Source: an uncultured Bacilli bacterium
GTDB taxonomy: Bacteria > Bacillota_I > Bacilli_A > RF39 > UBA660
NCBI GenBank assembly: GCA_934101115.1
Contig: CAKOPW010000001.1
Location: 73,545 to 137,544, forward strand
Length of the DNA stretch: 64,000 nt
Direction: 5' to 3'
The notes beneath the pieces are model-generated. The model ran no database searches, was not told the origin of the DNA, and saw only the letters and a list, made by a program, of their open reading frames with translations. The position numbers were made by a program, and so were the translations under genes. This document shows positions 20,102 through 29,068 of the stretch, piece by piece. Numbering within the stretch: position 1 is the stretch's first letter; each line of letters starts with the position of its first letter.

Positions 20102-20293
20102 ATGAAAGATGAAAAAAGCTATGAAACTGTTGGAAATATAAAAATTAAAGAAGCTAAAAAAAAGAAAAAAAATAGAAAATCAAGTGATACTCCACTTGGT
20201 GTAAAAATATTTGTTTGGGTAATGTTCTTTGCAATGCTTGCAAGTATCGCTGCTCCTTTGGTTTATTATTTTATAACAGCAACTAGCAAATAG
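20102..20293 (+). CDS. Small basic single-pass membrane protein (DUF4044-like)
   Basis: 63 residues: a charged, Lys-rich N-terminus (KEAKKKKKNRK) followed by one C-terminal membrane helix (VKIFVWVMFFAMLASIAAPLVYYF). The ATG at 20102 is preferred to the one at 20087 because AGGTGA lies between them. A -10 TATAAT at 20079-20084 gives a very short leader. Resembles the small one-helix proteins of the DUF4044 type found near translation or division genes in Bacilli; function unknown. Only plus-strand gene in a 36-kb minus-strand stretch. Confidence 0.6.
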   Translation: MKDEKSYETVGNIKIKEAKKKKKNRKSSDTPLGVKIFVWVMFFAMLASIAAPLVYYFITATSK

Positions 20294-20316
20294 ACACTCA
20301 ATTGAGTGTTTTTTTC
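20294..20316 (+). terminator. Terminator of the small membrane protein gene
   Basis: ACACTC-aatt-GAGTGT followed by seven T, starting one base after the stop codon. Confidence 0.85.
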
Positions 20317-20332
20317 ATGAAAAAAATGAGCT

Positions 20333-20875
20333 TTAAACGCTCATTAATTCTGCAGTTTTTTCTTTGATTTTTTCATCAACAATCTTATTGTATTTATTTA
20401 TGATTTCTTGAACATCTTCTTGATATCTTTTTTTATCATCTTCAGTTAGTTCTTCAGCCTTTTTGATATCGTTGTTGGCATCTTGTCTTGCATTTCTTAA
20501 AGCAATTTTTGCTTGTTCACCCATTTCATCAACCTGTTTAACATAGTTTCTTCTAGTTTCTTCTGTTAATTGAGGAACAGTTAAGATAACCATCTCACCA
20601 TTATTTGTTGGAGTTATTCCAATATTCGCTTCATTTATAGCTCTTTCAATATCTTTTATAATACTTCTATCAAATGGTTTTATAAATAGTTGTCTTGCTT
20701 CTGGAACAGTTATATTTGCAACTTGATTGATTGGAGTTGGTGCCCCATAATATTCAACCATTATTCCATTAAGCATTGATGCATTTGCACGTCCAGCACG
20801 AACTGTTATAAGTCTTGCTTCTAGGTTTTCAATTGCCTTCATCATGTTCATTTCACATTCATCTAAAAAATCCAT
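20333..20875 (-). CDS. frr: Ribosome recycling factor
   Basis: 180 residues, close to the usual 185. The family's three-helix bundle and small beta domain are clear: EARLITVRAGRANASMLNGI, VEYYGAPTPINQVANI, PEARQLFIKPFDRSIIKDIE, LTEETRRNYVKQV, and the C-terminal helix with KKAEELTEDDKKRYQEDVQ. It splits post-termination ribosomes with EF-G. pyrH, its common partner, is not adjacent. Confidence 0.97.
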   Translation of the reverse strand: MDFLDECEMNMMKAIENLEARLITVRAGRANASMLNGIMVEYYGAPTPINQVANITVPEARQLFIKPFDRSIIKDIERAINEANIGITPTNNGEMVILTVPQLTEETRRNYVKQVDEMGEQAKIALRNARQDANNDIKKAEELTEDDKKRYQEDVQEIINKYNKIVDEKIKEKTAELMSV

Positions 20876-20917
20876 ATTTCCTCCTTATAAACTAATTAAA
20901 TTATACTTTATTTATAT

Positions 20918-21988
20918 CTATTTAGCAAGAGATATATAAGCAACAACAAACATCGCGATAATTAAAATTTCCATTGCAACAATTATAAATCCTCCGTTAA
21001 ATTGAAATTGATCATCACTTTTCTCATGAGTTCTTGCTAAGAATTCTTTTTCGATTTTTGTAAGTATGAAAGTATTATTCATAATTCTTTGGTTTAGTAC
21101 TTTTATGTATCTAGTAAGTATTCCACTTGCTGCATCATCTAAAAGCTCTGGTTTTTCAATAATAGTTTTAATTGCTGCCTCTAGATATCTTTTTTCGCGT
21201 GTATTTATATTTGGAAAATTATCCAATATTTCATTTAATCTATCGATATCTATTTCAAATGGTAAAAGTACATGAATATCATCATACTCGTAAGTTTGAT
21301 CTTTTAAATCTTGATAAACATCTTCACTTTTTAAATAATAAAGATTATTCATTTTGGAATCATATCTTATGATTGCACTTCCAGCAATAATGAATATTTG
21401 TCCTTTAGAATCTTGATAAATATGATATTTTTCAACTCTTTTTCTTTTCATATATTCTTCTATTGCTAATTTTACTTCCTCGTTTAAATCGTTTAAAAGA
21501 ACTTCTTTTGGTATAGGATTAAAGTTCAATGTAGTTGTTAAATAATTTATATATCCATCTATTATAGTTTCTTTATCAGTTGAAGGAGTTACATGTGTAT
21601 TAACATAATTAGCTAAATCATATATTTGCATACATTCCAACACATGTATTTTTTTGCTTTTATAATAGTAAAAGTAGTAGTTTTCTACTCCATCGTTTTT
21701 AAAAGAAACAATACCTACTTCCATGCCTAAAACCATTTTTAAATATTCACTTGCTTCACCATTGTTATTTAATTTATCATTGTATTTATATTTATTTAAT
21801 AAAGTTATTAATTGATATTTATTTTTAATATCACTGTTGGAAAGAAAAGTTATTAATGACTCAACATAACGATGTTCTTCATCACTAAATTTGCCTTCAA
21901 ATTCTTTTAATAAATTAACTATTTCATCAACATTGGTAATCACACCATTTTCTTCTTTTATATGAAATCTATTATTAAATGCACTCAT
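20918..21988 (-). CDS. Tail-anchored membrane protein of unknown function
   Basis: 356 residues; not recognised. The body is soluble and charged, with alpha-helical stretches and a strand pair (YHIYQDSKGQIFIIAGSAIIRYD). A single hydrophobic helix closes the C-terminus (FIIVAMEILIIAMFVVAYISLAK), so it is probably a cytoplasmic protein anchored by its tail. It lies 14 bases upstream... in transcription order directly after ftsW, hinting at a cell-envelope or division role, though this is inference from position only. Confidence 0.55.
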   Translation of the reverse strand: MSAFNNRFHIKEENGVITNVDEIVNLLKEFEGKFSDEEHRYVESLITFLSNSDIKNKYQLITLLNKYKYNDKLNNNGEASEYLKMVLGMEVGIVSFKNDGVENYYFYYYKSKKIHVLECMQIYDLANYVNTHVTPSTDKETIIDGYINYLTTTLNFNPIPKEVLLNDLNEEVKLAIEEYMKRKRVEKYHIYQDSKGQIFIIAGSAIIRYDSKMNNLYYLKSEDVYQDLKDQTYEYDDIHVLLPFEIDIDRLNEILDNFPNINTREKRYLEAAIKTIIEKPELLDDAASGILTRYIKVLNQRIMNNTFILTKIEKEFLARTHEKSDDQFQFNGGFIIVAMEILIIAMFVVAYISLAK

Positions 21989-22002
21989 AATTTTAGCCCT
22001 TT

Positions 22003-23169
22003 CTAGTATTCTGTTTCTCTTTTTCTTTTGGTTTCAATATTTACTCGTTGAGTTAAAGCGGTAAGTATCATTATATTTAACATGAATGATCCTCCATAAC
22101 TTAAGAACGGAAGTGGTACACCAGTAAGTGGAATTAAAGCCAAAAGTCCTCCTAAGTTGATGACTATATGACTTAAGATATAAGCAAAGGTTCCGAAAGC
22201 AATTATGGAATTTCTTAAATTTGTTGCGTTCCTTGCAATTACTAAAATTCTAAACAATAGGATTATATATGCAATAAGTACACAAGTTCCTCCAATAAGT
22301 CCAAGTTCCTCCACAATAATTGGAAAAATAAAATCTGTATGGGCAGCTGGCAAATATAAATATTTTTGAGTAGATGCTCCAAGGCCTACTCCAAATATTC
22401 CACCATTGTGAATCGCGATATAACCATTACATACTTGGTATCCAGTTTCTTCTAGATATCTTGAACAAGGATTCTTAAAATTAAATCTACTTGCTTGTGC
22501 TGACGTTAAAATATCTGAATTAAAATTCAAGAAAAATATTCCACCAATAGCAGCTATTACAGTTGCTATTCTTAATATTTTAATGTTTTTGTTATTTGAA
22601 AGCGGCAATGAAAAAAAGATAAACATACATATAATCGCTATTAAACAAGCGGTTCCTAAGTCAGGTTCTAATGCTACTAAGAAAAAAACAATTATACATG
22701 GTATCATTGGTAAAAAAACATCACTGACACTTTTAAATTTTTTAATTTTTGAATATGTGCATGCTAGATATAATATAATAAATGTTTTAGCAAATTCACT
22801 AGGTTGGATAGAAAATCCTAATATTTTAAACCAACTTCTGGCTGAATTAGTAACCGTTCCATATGTCTTTAAAGCAATTAACATGATTATCATTAAAACA
22901 ATACCCAATTTAGATATTACACCATAGTTTTTTGTCGGAAAATTTATAACAATTAAAGATACAAATAAACCAACTATAACAACTAATAATTGCTTTTCAA
23001 AAAAGTAATAAGGTGTTTTTTTGTAACTCAAAACGCTTGTGACGCTTGATGAACTAAATACCATTATAAGCCCAAATATTATTAATGCTGTTGTTACTAA
23101 TAGCAATGGAATATCAACGTTTTTTAATGAGTTTTTAATATATCTTAAAGCTCTTTTCACAACAATCAC
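22003..23169 (-). CDS. ftsW: SEDS-family peptidoglycan polymerase FtsW/RodA
   Basis: 388 residues with about ten membrane helices. Family motifs: IFGLIMVFSSSS in helix 1, SARSWFKILGFSIQPSEFAK, ALEPDLGTACLIA (catalytic Asp region), GGIFGVGLGAS, LPAAHTDFIFPIIVEELG and IPLTGVPLPFLSYGGS near the end. These enzymes polymerise lipid II into glycan strands with a partner class B PBP. IEEE-like separation of FtsW from RodA is not possible by eye, but the LPAAHTDFIF and VPLPFLSYGG forms are more FtsW-like. Its presence shows the organism makes peptidoglycan, unlike true Mollicutes. Confidence 0.88.
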   Translation of the reverse strand: MIVVKRALRYIKNSLKNVDIPLLLVTTALIIFGLIMVFSSSSVTSVLSYKKTPYYFFEKQLLVVIVGLFVSLIVINFPTKNYGVISKLGIVLMIIMLIALKTYGTVTNSARSWFKILGFSIQPSEFAKTFIILYLACTYSKIKKFKSVSDVFLPMIPCIIVFFLVALEPDLGTACLIAIICMFIFFSLPLSNNKNIKILRIATVIAAIGGIFFLNFNSDILTSAQASRFNFKNPCSRYLEETGYQVCNGYIAIHNGGIFGVGLGASTQKYLYLPAAHTDFIFPIIVEELGLIGGTCVLIAYIILLFRILVIARNATNLRNSIIAFGTFAYILSHIVINLGGLLALIPLTGVPLPFLSYGGSFMLNIMILTALTQRVNIETKRKRETEY

Positions 23170-23186
23170 CCTATATTAAGTATAAC

Positions 23187-23217
23187 ATAAAAAAAGGAAT
23201 ACATTTTTGATATATTC
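23187..23217 (-). terminator. Terminator of the TM2-domain gene
   Basis: Minus-strand stem GGAATA / TATTCC with a T run, between the TM2-domain gene and ftsW. Confidence 0.7.
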
Positions 23218-23243
23218 CCAAGTGTTGTTAAGTAAGTGTCTAC

Positions 23244-23669
23244 CTAATCAACTAGTTTGTTTCCTGCAGCATCTGTTTCAATATTTCCTGAAAGAATTAA
23301 GATTCCTTCAATAAATCCCCAAAGGGCAGAAACAAATGAAAGTGTACAGCAACTCAATACAGTTATAAGAAGTTGAGCAATTGCTCTTCCATTATATCCT
23401 AAATAGAAATTATGAACTCCAAATCCTCCTAAGAATATTGCTAATAGACCAGCAACTACTCTATTCTTAGCTTGAGGATTATAGTTTTGATTTTGAGCTT
23501 GATTTTGAGTTTGATTTTGGCTTGAAGTTGATTCCTTAGTTTCTTCTGTTACCTTTTCTGCTTTAACTTCTTCTCTTACTACTCTATCTTTAACTGCTTT
23601 ACCACAATTGCTACATACAGTATCATTTAAATTTAATTTGTTTCCACAATTTGTACAAAAATTTGCCAT
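23244..23669 (-). CDS. Zinc-ribbon and TM2 domain protein
   Basis: 141 residues. An N-terminal zinc ribbon has four cysteines in two CxxC pairs (FCTNCGNKL...VCSNCGKAV). A Gln/Asn/Glu-rich linker follows, with a QNQTQNQAQNQN run. The C-terminus is a TM2 domain: two helices around NRVVAGLLAIFLGGFGVHNFYLG and ALWGFIEGILILSG. TM2 proteins are common in gut Firmicutes and their role is unclear. A terminator follows it. Confidence 0.85.
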   Translation of the reverse strand: MANFCTNCGNKLNLNDTVCSNCGKAVKDRVVREEVKAEKVTEETKESTSSQNQTQNQAQNQNYNPQAKNRVVAGLLAIFLGGFGVHNFYLGYNGRAIAQLLITVLSCCTLSFVSALWGFIEGILILSGNIETDAAGNKLVD

Positions 23670-23705
23670 TTTTAACCACCTATCTTTATTAATTATATAA
23701 GTTTT

Positions 23706-24614
23706 TTATTGTTTTTGCAACGAATTTACTTTCCTATCTATAAAGTTATTAAATAAACTTACAACAAGTATACTAATTAACGGAGCCAGTGTTGGCTCTA
23801 TAAAATAATTTATAAAAGTAAGTAAACCAACTAAAATACCGAAAACAATCATTCCTTTTCTTGTATAGCAGCTTGTTTTAGTATCAGTTGCTACATAACT
23901 CATAAGCATAACAATATTGTTAGCAAAGAATAAATTTGTAAAATTGTTGTCTGTTAACAATGAATAGACCCCAAATAATAAAAACAATGTTACTAGACTT
24001 GAAAGACTTATATCTATTTTTATATTATTTGTCATATATAAGCCAAATAAACCTAAACAAATCAATATTACATGCGTGCTTGCAACTCCACCAGGAAATC
24101 TTCCTATCAAATAATCCATAAATTCATAAGAGAAAGTTTTGCTCATCTCATATGAATTTAAAAATGAAGCATTTCCCATTATTTTGCTCAACAAGTAAAT
24201 AACTATTAAAGTAAAACACATAATATTTACTCGATTATTTAAAAATTTTGATACCATAAAAACTGATAATAACACCAAAGTGTAGATAAGAACATTTGTG
24301 TTTATTGAGACTAAACATCCTACAACAATTCCATATTCTAAATGAAATGAGGAAAAAATAATCGAACTCAAATCATCTTTACTCTTTTTAATAATTTTTT
24401 CATAAAAGATATTTACAAATATACCAACTAAAGCTCCTATTGAAACATAGATAAGAGGTCTAAATATTTCAATAAAAGAAATATAATGCTCTTGGTATAA
24501 ATAGATACCATTTTTATAGAAGCCATAAATTATTAAAGGAAGTAAAAATAATAATTTTGTTAATGTTATAGATTTTATAGACTTATTGCTACGTACATAT
24601 ACATTATTTTTCAT
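23706..24614 (-). CDS. rnfD: RnfD/NqrB-like membrane protein
   Basis: 302 residues with eight to ten membrane helices. The second half matches RnfD: IGRFPGGVASTHVILICLGLFGLY corresponds to the GxxPGSxGETS..LL region, and SYVATDTKTSCYTRKGMIVFGI to the family's ATDP.TSP.T.KG motif. The Thr-containing motif that carries covalent FMN in RnfD/NqrB (S/T-G/A-A-T) is not evident upstream of this region. It overlaps the rnfC-like gene by 11 bases. No rnfA, B, E or G gene is in the window, so a full Rnf complex cannot be claimed; this may be a reduced, specialised electron-transfer pair. Confidence 0.72.
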   Translation of the reverse strand: MKNNVYVRSNKSIKSITLTKLLFLLPLIIYGFYKNGIYLYQEHYISFIEIFRPLIYVSIGALVGIFVNIFYEKIIKKSKDDLSSIIFSSFHLEYGIVVGCLVSINTNVLIYTLVLLSVFMVSKFLNNRVNIMCFTLIVIYLLSKIMGNASFLNSYEMSKTFSYEFMDYLIGRFPGGVASTHVILICLGLFGLYMTNNIKIDISLSSLVTLFLLFGVYSLLTDNNFTNLFFANNIVMLMSYVATDTKTSCYTRKGMIVFGILVGLLTFINYFIEPTLAPLISILVVSLFNNFIDRKVNSLQKQ

Positions 24615-25758
24615 GACTATTTAAACACTCCTTAAAATTAATTTTGCTTGGGCAAATATACGAACATAAACCACAATTAATACATTTACTTTTATCAGCT
24701 TTTTTATGTTCTTTTATGTATTTAGGATTTAACCCAACTGGACATTTCAATGTACAAAGTCCACAATTAATACATTCTTTTTCACTTGTCTTATCCAAAG
24801 TGTTCAAGAATATACTTCTCGTATTTAAGGTAATTATTGAATTTAATGATTCTAAAGTTATGCCAGAAATAAGACCATTTACGACAACATAATAATCTTC
24901 ATTTACTATTTCACAATTGTTTTTTATTAAGTCGGCTATTTTTACTCCTATTTTGGTATTTACAACAATTGATTCCTTTATACAATTTCCACCAATTGTT
25001 ACATATTTTTCAGTTATTGGGTTTCTTTTTTTTAAGACGTTATAGATATTTATTAAATCTTCTACAGTTAAATAAATAATTCCGTTTTCTATTTCTTTTT
25101 TGGTTAATACATTTTTGATTAATATATTTTTAAAACCTATTGGATAAACATCAGGAAGCAGTTTTAGTCTTATATTAGGATATGTTCCAATGTTGCTTGT
25201 TAAATTAATGACATTATTTGAATCTTTATTGTTTATAGCAAATATAACATTGTCAATCTTTAAAATATCTGATAAAGCATCTGCAGTCTCAAGAAGTTTA
25301 TCACTTTTATTGTTTATTATAAAAGAATAATTTTTCTCTGCTTCTTCTTTGTCTATACCATTTATCAAAATTGTCTTTTCATCACTGAATTTATGTAATT
25401 CTGGCATATACTTTCTTAGCAAATCTAGCAGTTCTTGTTTGGAGTATTTATTTATATATTTTGTTGCCCATTTATTTTGTTTAATATCTTCTTTAAAATT
25501 ATTTTCGATAACTAAGCACTTTACATCATGGTTATTTATTTTTAAATCATCATTGACACTTCTAACAATACCACTTATTGGACTAAAAATTGATTTACCA
25601 TTTTTTTCAAATAATATATCGTTTTTCATTACTTTTCTTTCTTCTGATAATTGTAGATTAAAATTATCAGGAAGTGGAATATAAACATAGTCTGGATTTA
25701 AAAATTCCTCTAATTTAGAATTTATTTGAGGATGCTTACATCTTTTATAGCTATTCAT
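24604..25758 (-). CDS. rnfC: RnfC-like iron-sulfur protein
   Basis: 384 residues. The N-terminus fits the RnfC barrel-sandwich (YIPLPDN, then FSPISGIVRSV). A LINGID...NKSDKLLE segment matches the LINGAECEP region of RnfC. The C-terminus has two ferredoxin-type 4Fe-4S motifs, CINCGLCTLKCP and CINCGLCSYICP. The glycine-rich GLGGAxFPT loop that binds nucleotide/flavin in RnfC of the Rnf complex is not found, so NADH oxidation is doubtful. It overlaps rnfD-like and nfo genes at its ends, indicating one operon nfo-rnfC-rnfD. Confidence 0.75.
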   Translation of the reverse strand: MNSYKRCKHPQINSKLEEFLNPDYVYIPLPDNFNLQLSEERKVMKNDILFEKNGKSIFSPISGIVRSVNDDLKINNHDVKCLVIENNFKEDIKQNKWATKYINKYSKQELLDLLRKYMPELHKFSDEKTILINGIDKEEAEKNYSFIINNKSDKLLETADALSDILKIDNVIFAINNKDSNNVINLTSNIGTYPNIRLKLLPDVYPIGFKNILIKNVLTKKEIENGIIYLTVEDLINIYNVLKKRNPITEKYVTIGGNCIKESIVVNTKIGVKIADLIKNNCEIVNEDYYVVVNGLISGITLESLNSIITLNTRSIFLNTLDKTSEKECINCGLCTLKCPVGLNPKYIKEHKKADKSKCINCGLCSYICPSKINFKECLNSHEK

Positions 25759-26653
25759 TTGTTCCTCTATAATAAGTTACTATATCATCATATAAATTGT
25801 GGTTGAATTCTCTATTTTTTACTTCTTCTATTTCAAATTTATATGGTGAATATTCACGATCTACAAAAGGAGTTTCAAGCATTTTAGGGATATTTTCTAA
25901 ACGCTTATTATAAGCTACATTGATAAGAGTCTCAAATCCAATAGTGCCATATCCTAGGTTTTCATGACGATCTTTTCTTGCTCCAATTGGGTTTTTAGAG
26001 TCATTTAAGTGAACACACCCAATTTTATCAATACCAATTTGTTTATCAAATTCATCTAAATATTCATCGAATTTACTGATATCTATACCAGAATCACTTA
26101 AATGGCAAGTGTCAAGACAAACACCTATTTTGTCTTGTAATTCGATATTATCAATTATATATTTTAACTCTTCTAAATTTATTCCTAATTCTGTTCCTTT
26201 TCCGGCCATTGTCTCTAGTAATATTACAATATTATCATCAGGATAAAGAATAGAGTTTAATCCTTTTATTATGTTATTTAAAGCATCAGTTCTGTCTAGC
26301 TTTGTTGCGCTTCCTGGATGAAGAACCATTCTTCTAACTCCTAATTTTATGCATCTTTCAATTTCTTGTCTTAAAAAATTTTTGGCAAATTCATATTTTT
26401 CAGGATCAATGTTGTTTGCAAGATTAACTATATAAGGGGCATGACATACTACATTTTCAAGCATAATGCCGTTTTCTTTCATCTTTTTCATTGCTTCATA
26501 TGTTACTAAATCATTTATCTCTCCTCTTTGAGTATTTTGAGGAGCTCCTGTATAAAACATGAAAGCGTTTGCTCCATAAGAAATTGCATCTTCGACAGAT
26601 CCTAGTAACTGAGTTGAGTTTTTGTATGATACATGACTTCCAATTATTAACAT
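25751..26653 (-). CDS. nfo: Endonuclease IV
   Basis: 300 residues, a TIM-barrel AP endonuclease. It has IGSHVS at the start, FMFYTGAPQNT, a metal-binding LHPGS, ILLETMAGKGTELG, GVCLDTCHL (His/Asp ligands), IGCVHLNDSKNPIGARKDRHENLGYG, and LETP near the end, all zinc-site motifs of Nfo. It cuts 5' of abasic sites and can repair oxidised bases. The ATG at 26653 is chosen since GGTGG lies before it; an upstream ATG four codons earlier overlaps that SD. Confidence 0.96.
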   Translation of the reverse strand: MLIIGSHVSYKNSTQLLGSVEDAISYGANAFMFYTGAPQNTQRGEINDLVTYEAMKKMKENGIMLENVVCHAPYIVNLANNIDPEKYEFAKNFLRQEIERCIKLGVRRMVLHPGSATKLDRTDALNNIIKGLNSILYPDDNIVILLETMAGKGTELGINLEELKYIIDNIELQDKIGVCLDTCHLSDSGIDISKFDEYLDEFDKQIGIDKIGCVHLNDSKNPIGARKDRHENLGYGTIGFETLINVAYNKRLENIPKMLETPFVDREYSPYKFEIEEVKNREFNHNLYDDIVTYYRGTNE

Positions 26654-26685
26654 TTTTACCACCATAAAAATTATATCATGAGAAC

Positions 26686-26708
26686 AAAAAAAAAGATACT
26701 AAGTATCT
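26686..26708 (-). terminator. Terminator of the small prepilin gene
   Basis: Minus-strand stem AGATAC / GTATCT with a 3-base loop and nine T. Confidence 0.75.
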
Positions 26709-26711
26709 CTT

Positions 26712-27230
26712 TTATTCAACAATTTTATATCCTTGACGATTATAACAATTAGTTACAGTTGCTGAAGAACCAGCTTTACAAGCAACATATTCATTTAAAC
26801 CAGCTACTTGAGTTTTGTCTAAAGATTGAATTGCTGTTTTATCATCTGCTTTTGGCATTTTTTGATCTGTAACATCCCAACTTAATGTCATATAGTTAGA
26901 ATCCCAAAGATAAACAATATAATGTGGATTGTCAACATCTTCAGCATTTACAACTACATATCCTTTATAATCACCAGTTGATGTATATCCTAAATCTTTT
27001 TCAATATTGTAAACATATCTTCCTGCTCCAGCAATTGCTCCTCCATTTGAATCATAAACATATTGAGTAGTTGTATCTTTTACAACTTTTTCAATATATA
27101 TAGCAAATGAGCTTCTTCTTGCACTTGCCATTGTTTCAAGTACTGTTGGAATAGCAATTATCATTATAATAGCTAAAATTACTATAACAGCAAGTAACTC
27201 AACTAAAGTAAAACCATTTTTCTTTTTCAT
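26712..27230 (-). CDS. Type IV prepilin-like protein
   Basis: 172 residues with a class III signal: MKKKNG|FTLVELLAVIVILA, so prepilin peptidase would cut after Gly6 and methylate Phe; Glu5 of the mature protein (ELL) is present. A long hydrophobic helix leads a beta-rich head with two cysteines near the C-terminus (CKAGSS.., NCYN) that may form a disulfide. Lies directly after a larger prepilin gene on the same strand, with near-identical first 25 residues. No PilB, PilC or PilD gene is in the window, so assembly must rely on genes elsewhere. Confidence 0.85.
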   Translation of the reverse strand: MKKKNGFTLVELLAVIVILAIIMIIAIPTVLETMASARRSSFAIYIEKVVKDTTTQYVYDSNGGAIAGAGRYVYNIEKDLGYTSTGDYKGYVVVNAEDVDNPHYIVYLWDSNYMTLSWDVTDQKMPKADDKTAIQSLDKTQVAGLNEYVACKAGSSATVTNCYNRQGYKIVE

Positions 27231-27291
27231 AAATATCCTCTTCCTATCTTAAATTAATTATATATTTTATCTAATTTATAGTCAATACTTT

Positions 27292-28986
27292 TTAAATGTT
27301 TTTGTCTTCGTTGTTTGTATCAATAATGTCATTTTTATTTTTTGCTTTTCTGCTTGTTCTCTTATTTGCACTTATTATTACAAGTAATGCTATAAGGGCT
27401 ACTCCTAAGCCAGCTATTAAGAATTTCAAGAACGTACTCATAATATTTGACTCTTTTTTAGTATGGACTGTTATAGTATAAACTTTCTTATAGTATCCGT
27501 TTTCACTAGTGACATATATGCTAATCTTTGAGCCATCTGTTAAAGATTCGTTTCCTTCCATATAAGCACGAGCTTGAGAAGATGTTGTTTCATATCTTAT
27601 CGGTAATGAATCAGTATCAACTATTGTAAGTTCATATTCGTATTTGTTTTTGTCGAATTCTAACATATATCCGGAAATAGTTAAACTAGAAAGAGATGCA
27701 TCACTTGATGGAAGTGTTGGATCTGGAAGTCCTTCTTCTCTATTATATATTGGAGCATCATTCGTTCTTGTGACTTCAACAATATTTCCAAGTTCATCTA
27801 ATCTTCTTACTTGAATATAATAATTAGCTTCTTTACTTTCGTTTGGATTCGATAGATTAATTCTTATTATATTAGATCCAATAGTTAATCCATCAGCCCC
27901 GATAATTGAAACGACAGTGTTTGGATCTGTTGATGTTGCTGAAATTGAAAGTGATGAAACACCATTTGGAACAGTAAGTTCGTAGTTAAATTTCATTGGG
28001 CTAAATGAAATATCATAGCCAGATACATTTAATGTATTTAAAAGCAATGCTGTCTTTTCAGGTTCTATTGTTGTAGAAGGTATAACATATGTTTGACGAG
28101 TTGTTGTTGTAGTTTTATCAGCTTCAATCGTTTGTCTTTCATTGGTTGTAGTCGTTGTAGCTTGACTCGTTTTGTCATCTACTATAGAACTTGTAGTTAC
28201 TTTTGTTGTGCCATCAGTTGTTGTTGATTGATTAGTTACTTTTGTCGTTTTAACGGTTGTTGTTCCTTTGGTTTCGTCTCCTGTAGACGAACAACTTAGA
28301 CTTGAAATGCTTAAATCGCCTTTGGATTGCATTTCATCGTAGAAAGTTTCCATTGGCATATCTTTATTAAATAAAACGTTTTCGACTTTATAATTATTAT
28401 CCTTTAAAGTAATATACACATCATAACGATATGAATCTTTTGCTCCAGTATCTCTTCCACTTACGCATGTAGTATCGCTTGTTCTTAATGTCTTAGTAGC
28501 ATCAGCATATTTGTAGTTATAGCAAAGTTTATCATTTTCCCCAATTGTTTTATTAATATTTACCTCTGTTTTACCCTCTTCATAATAATAAGTTTCATTT
28601 GGTGTACATGATCCGGAGCTAGTTACGCAATAATATATTCCACTTAAACTATCGTTTTTAATAGATGCAGTAGCGACTAAATTTCCTGAAGATACAGCTA
28701 CACGATTTATTTTAACCCAGCCCTCATATTTACCAGTGTTACTGATGTCTAAATCTTTAGATATATCATATACAGCGCATTCAGTATTGCTCTTGTTTAA
28801 GTCTAAATCTTGAGTATACTTAGCAGTTGCCTTGCTTTGTAAACTTTGAGCATATAAGTAAAACGATTCCTTTCTTGCACTTCCAATTGACTTCATAATA
28901 CTTGGCACTACTACTATCATTATAAGCGCTAAAACAACGATAACAGCTAGTAATTCTACCAAAGTAAAGCCATTTTTCTTTTTCAC
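27292..28986 (-). CDS. Prepilin fused to cadherin-like domains and a C-terminal membrane helix
   Basis: 564 residues in five parts: (1) a class III prepilin N-terminus MKKKNG|FTLVELLAVIV; (2) a beta head to about 235 with several Cys; (3) a Thr/Ser-rich linker of about 75 residues with repeated TTT runs; (4) two cadherin-like beta-sandwich repeats (PF12733 type), LLLNTLNVSGYDISFSPMKFNYEL and LSSLTISGYMLEFDKNKYEYELTI; (5) a C-terminal helix (LKFLIAGLGVALIALLVIISA) and a basic tail. This is unlike a normal pilin: the protein would be held in the membrane at both ends. It may be a pilus base anchor or a minor pilin that never leaves the membrane (inference). Confidence 0.8.
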   Translation of the reverse strand: MKKKNGFTLVELLAVIVVLALIMIVVVPSIMKSIGSARKESFYLYAQSLQSKATAKYTQDLDLNKSNTECAVYDISKDLDISNTGKYEGWVKINRVAVSSGNLVATASIKNDSLSGIYYCVTSSGSCTPNETYYYEEGKTEVNINKTIGENDKLCYNYKYADATKTLRTSDTTCVSGRDTGAKDSYRYDVYITLKDNNYKVENVLFNKDMPMETFYDEMQSKGDLSISSLSCSSTGDETKGTTTVKTTKVTNQSTTTDGTTKVTTSSIVDDKTSQATTTTTNERQTIEADKTTTTTRQTYVIPSTTIEPEKTALLLNTLNVSGYDISFSPMKFNYELTVPNGVSSLSISATSTDPNTVVSIIGADGLTIGSNIIRINLSNPNESKEANYYIQVRRLDELGNIVEVTRTNDAPIYNREEGLPDPTLPSSDASLSSLTISGYMLEFDKNKYEYELTIVDTDSLPIRYETTSSQARAYMEGNESLTDGSKISIYVTSENGYYKKVYTITVHTKKESNIMSTFLKFLIAGLGVALIALLVIISANKRTSRKAKNKNDIIDTNNEDKNI

Positions 28987-29042
28987 TTTATCACCCTCGT
29001 ATTCTATTATTAATTATAGAGTAGATATTATTTTTTTTCAAG

Positions 29043-29068
29043 AAAAAAGTTACTTTGTTAAAAGCAAC
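29043..29068 (-). terminator. Terminator of the HExxH gene pair
   Basis: Minus-strand stem GTTGCTTT / AAAGTAAC (one mismatch) with a 4-base loop and six T, overlapping the final codons at 29050. Confidence 0.7.
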
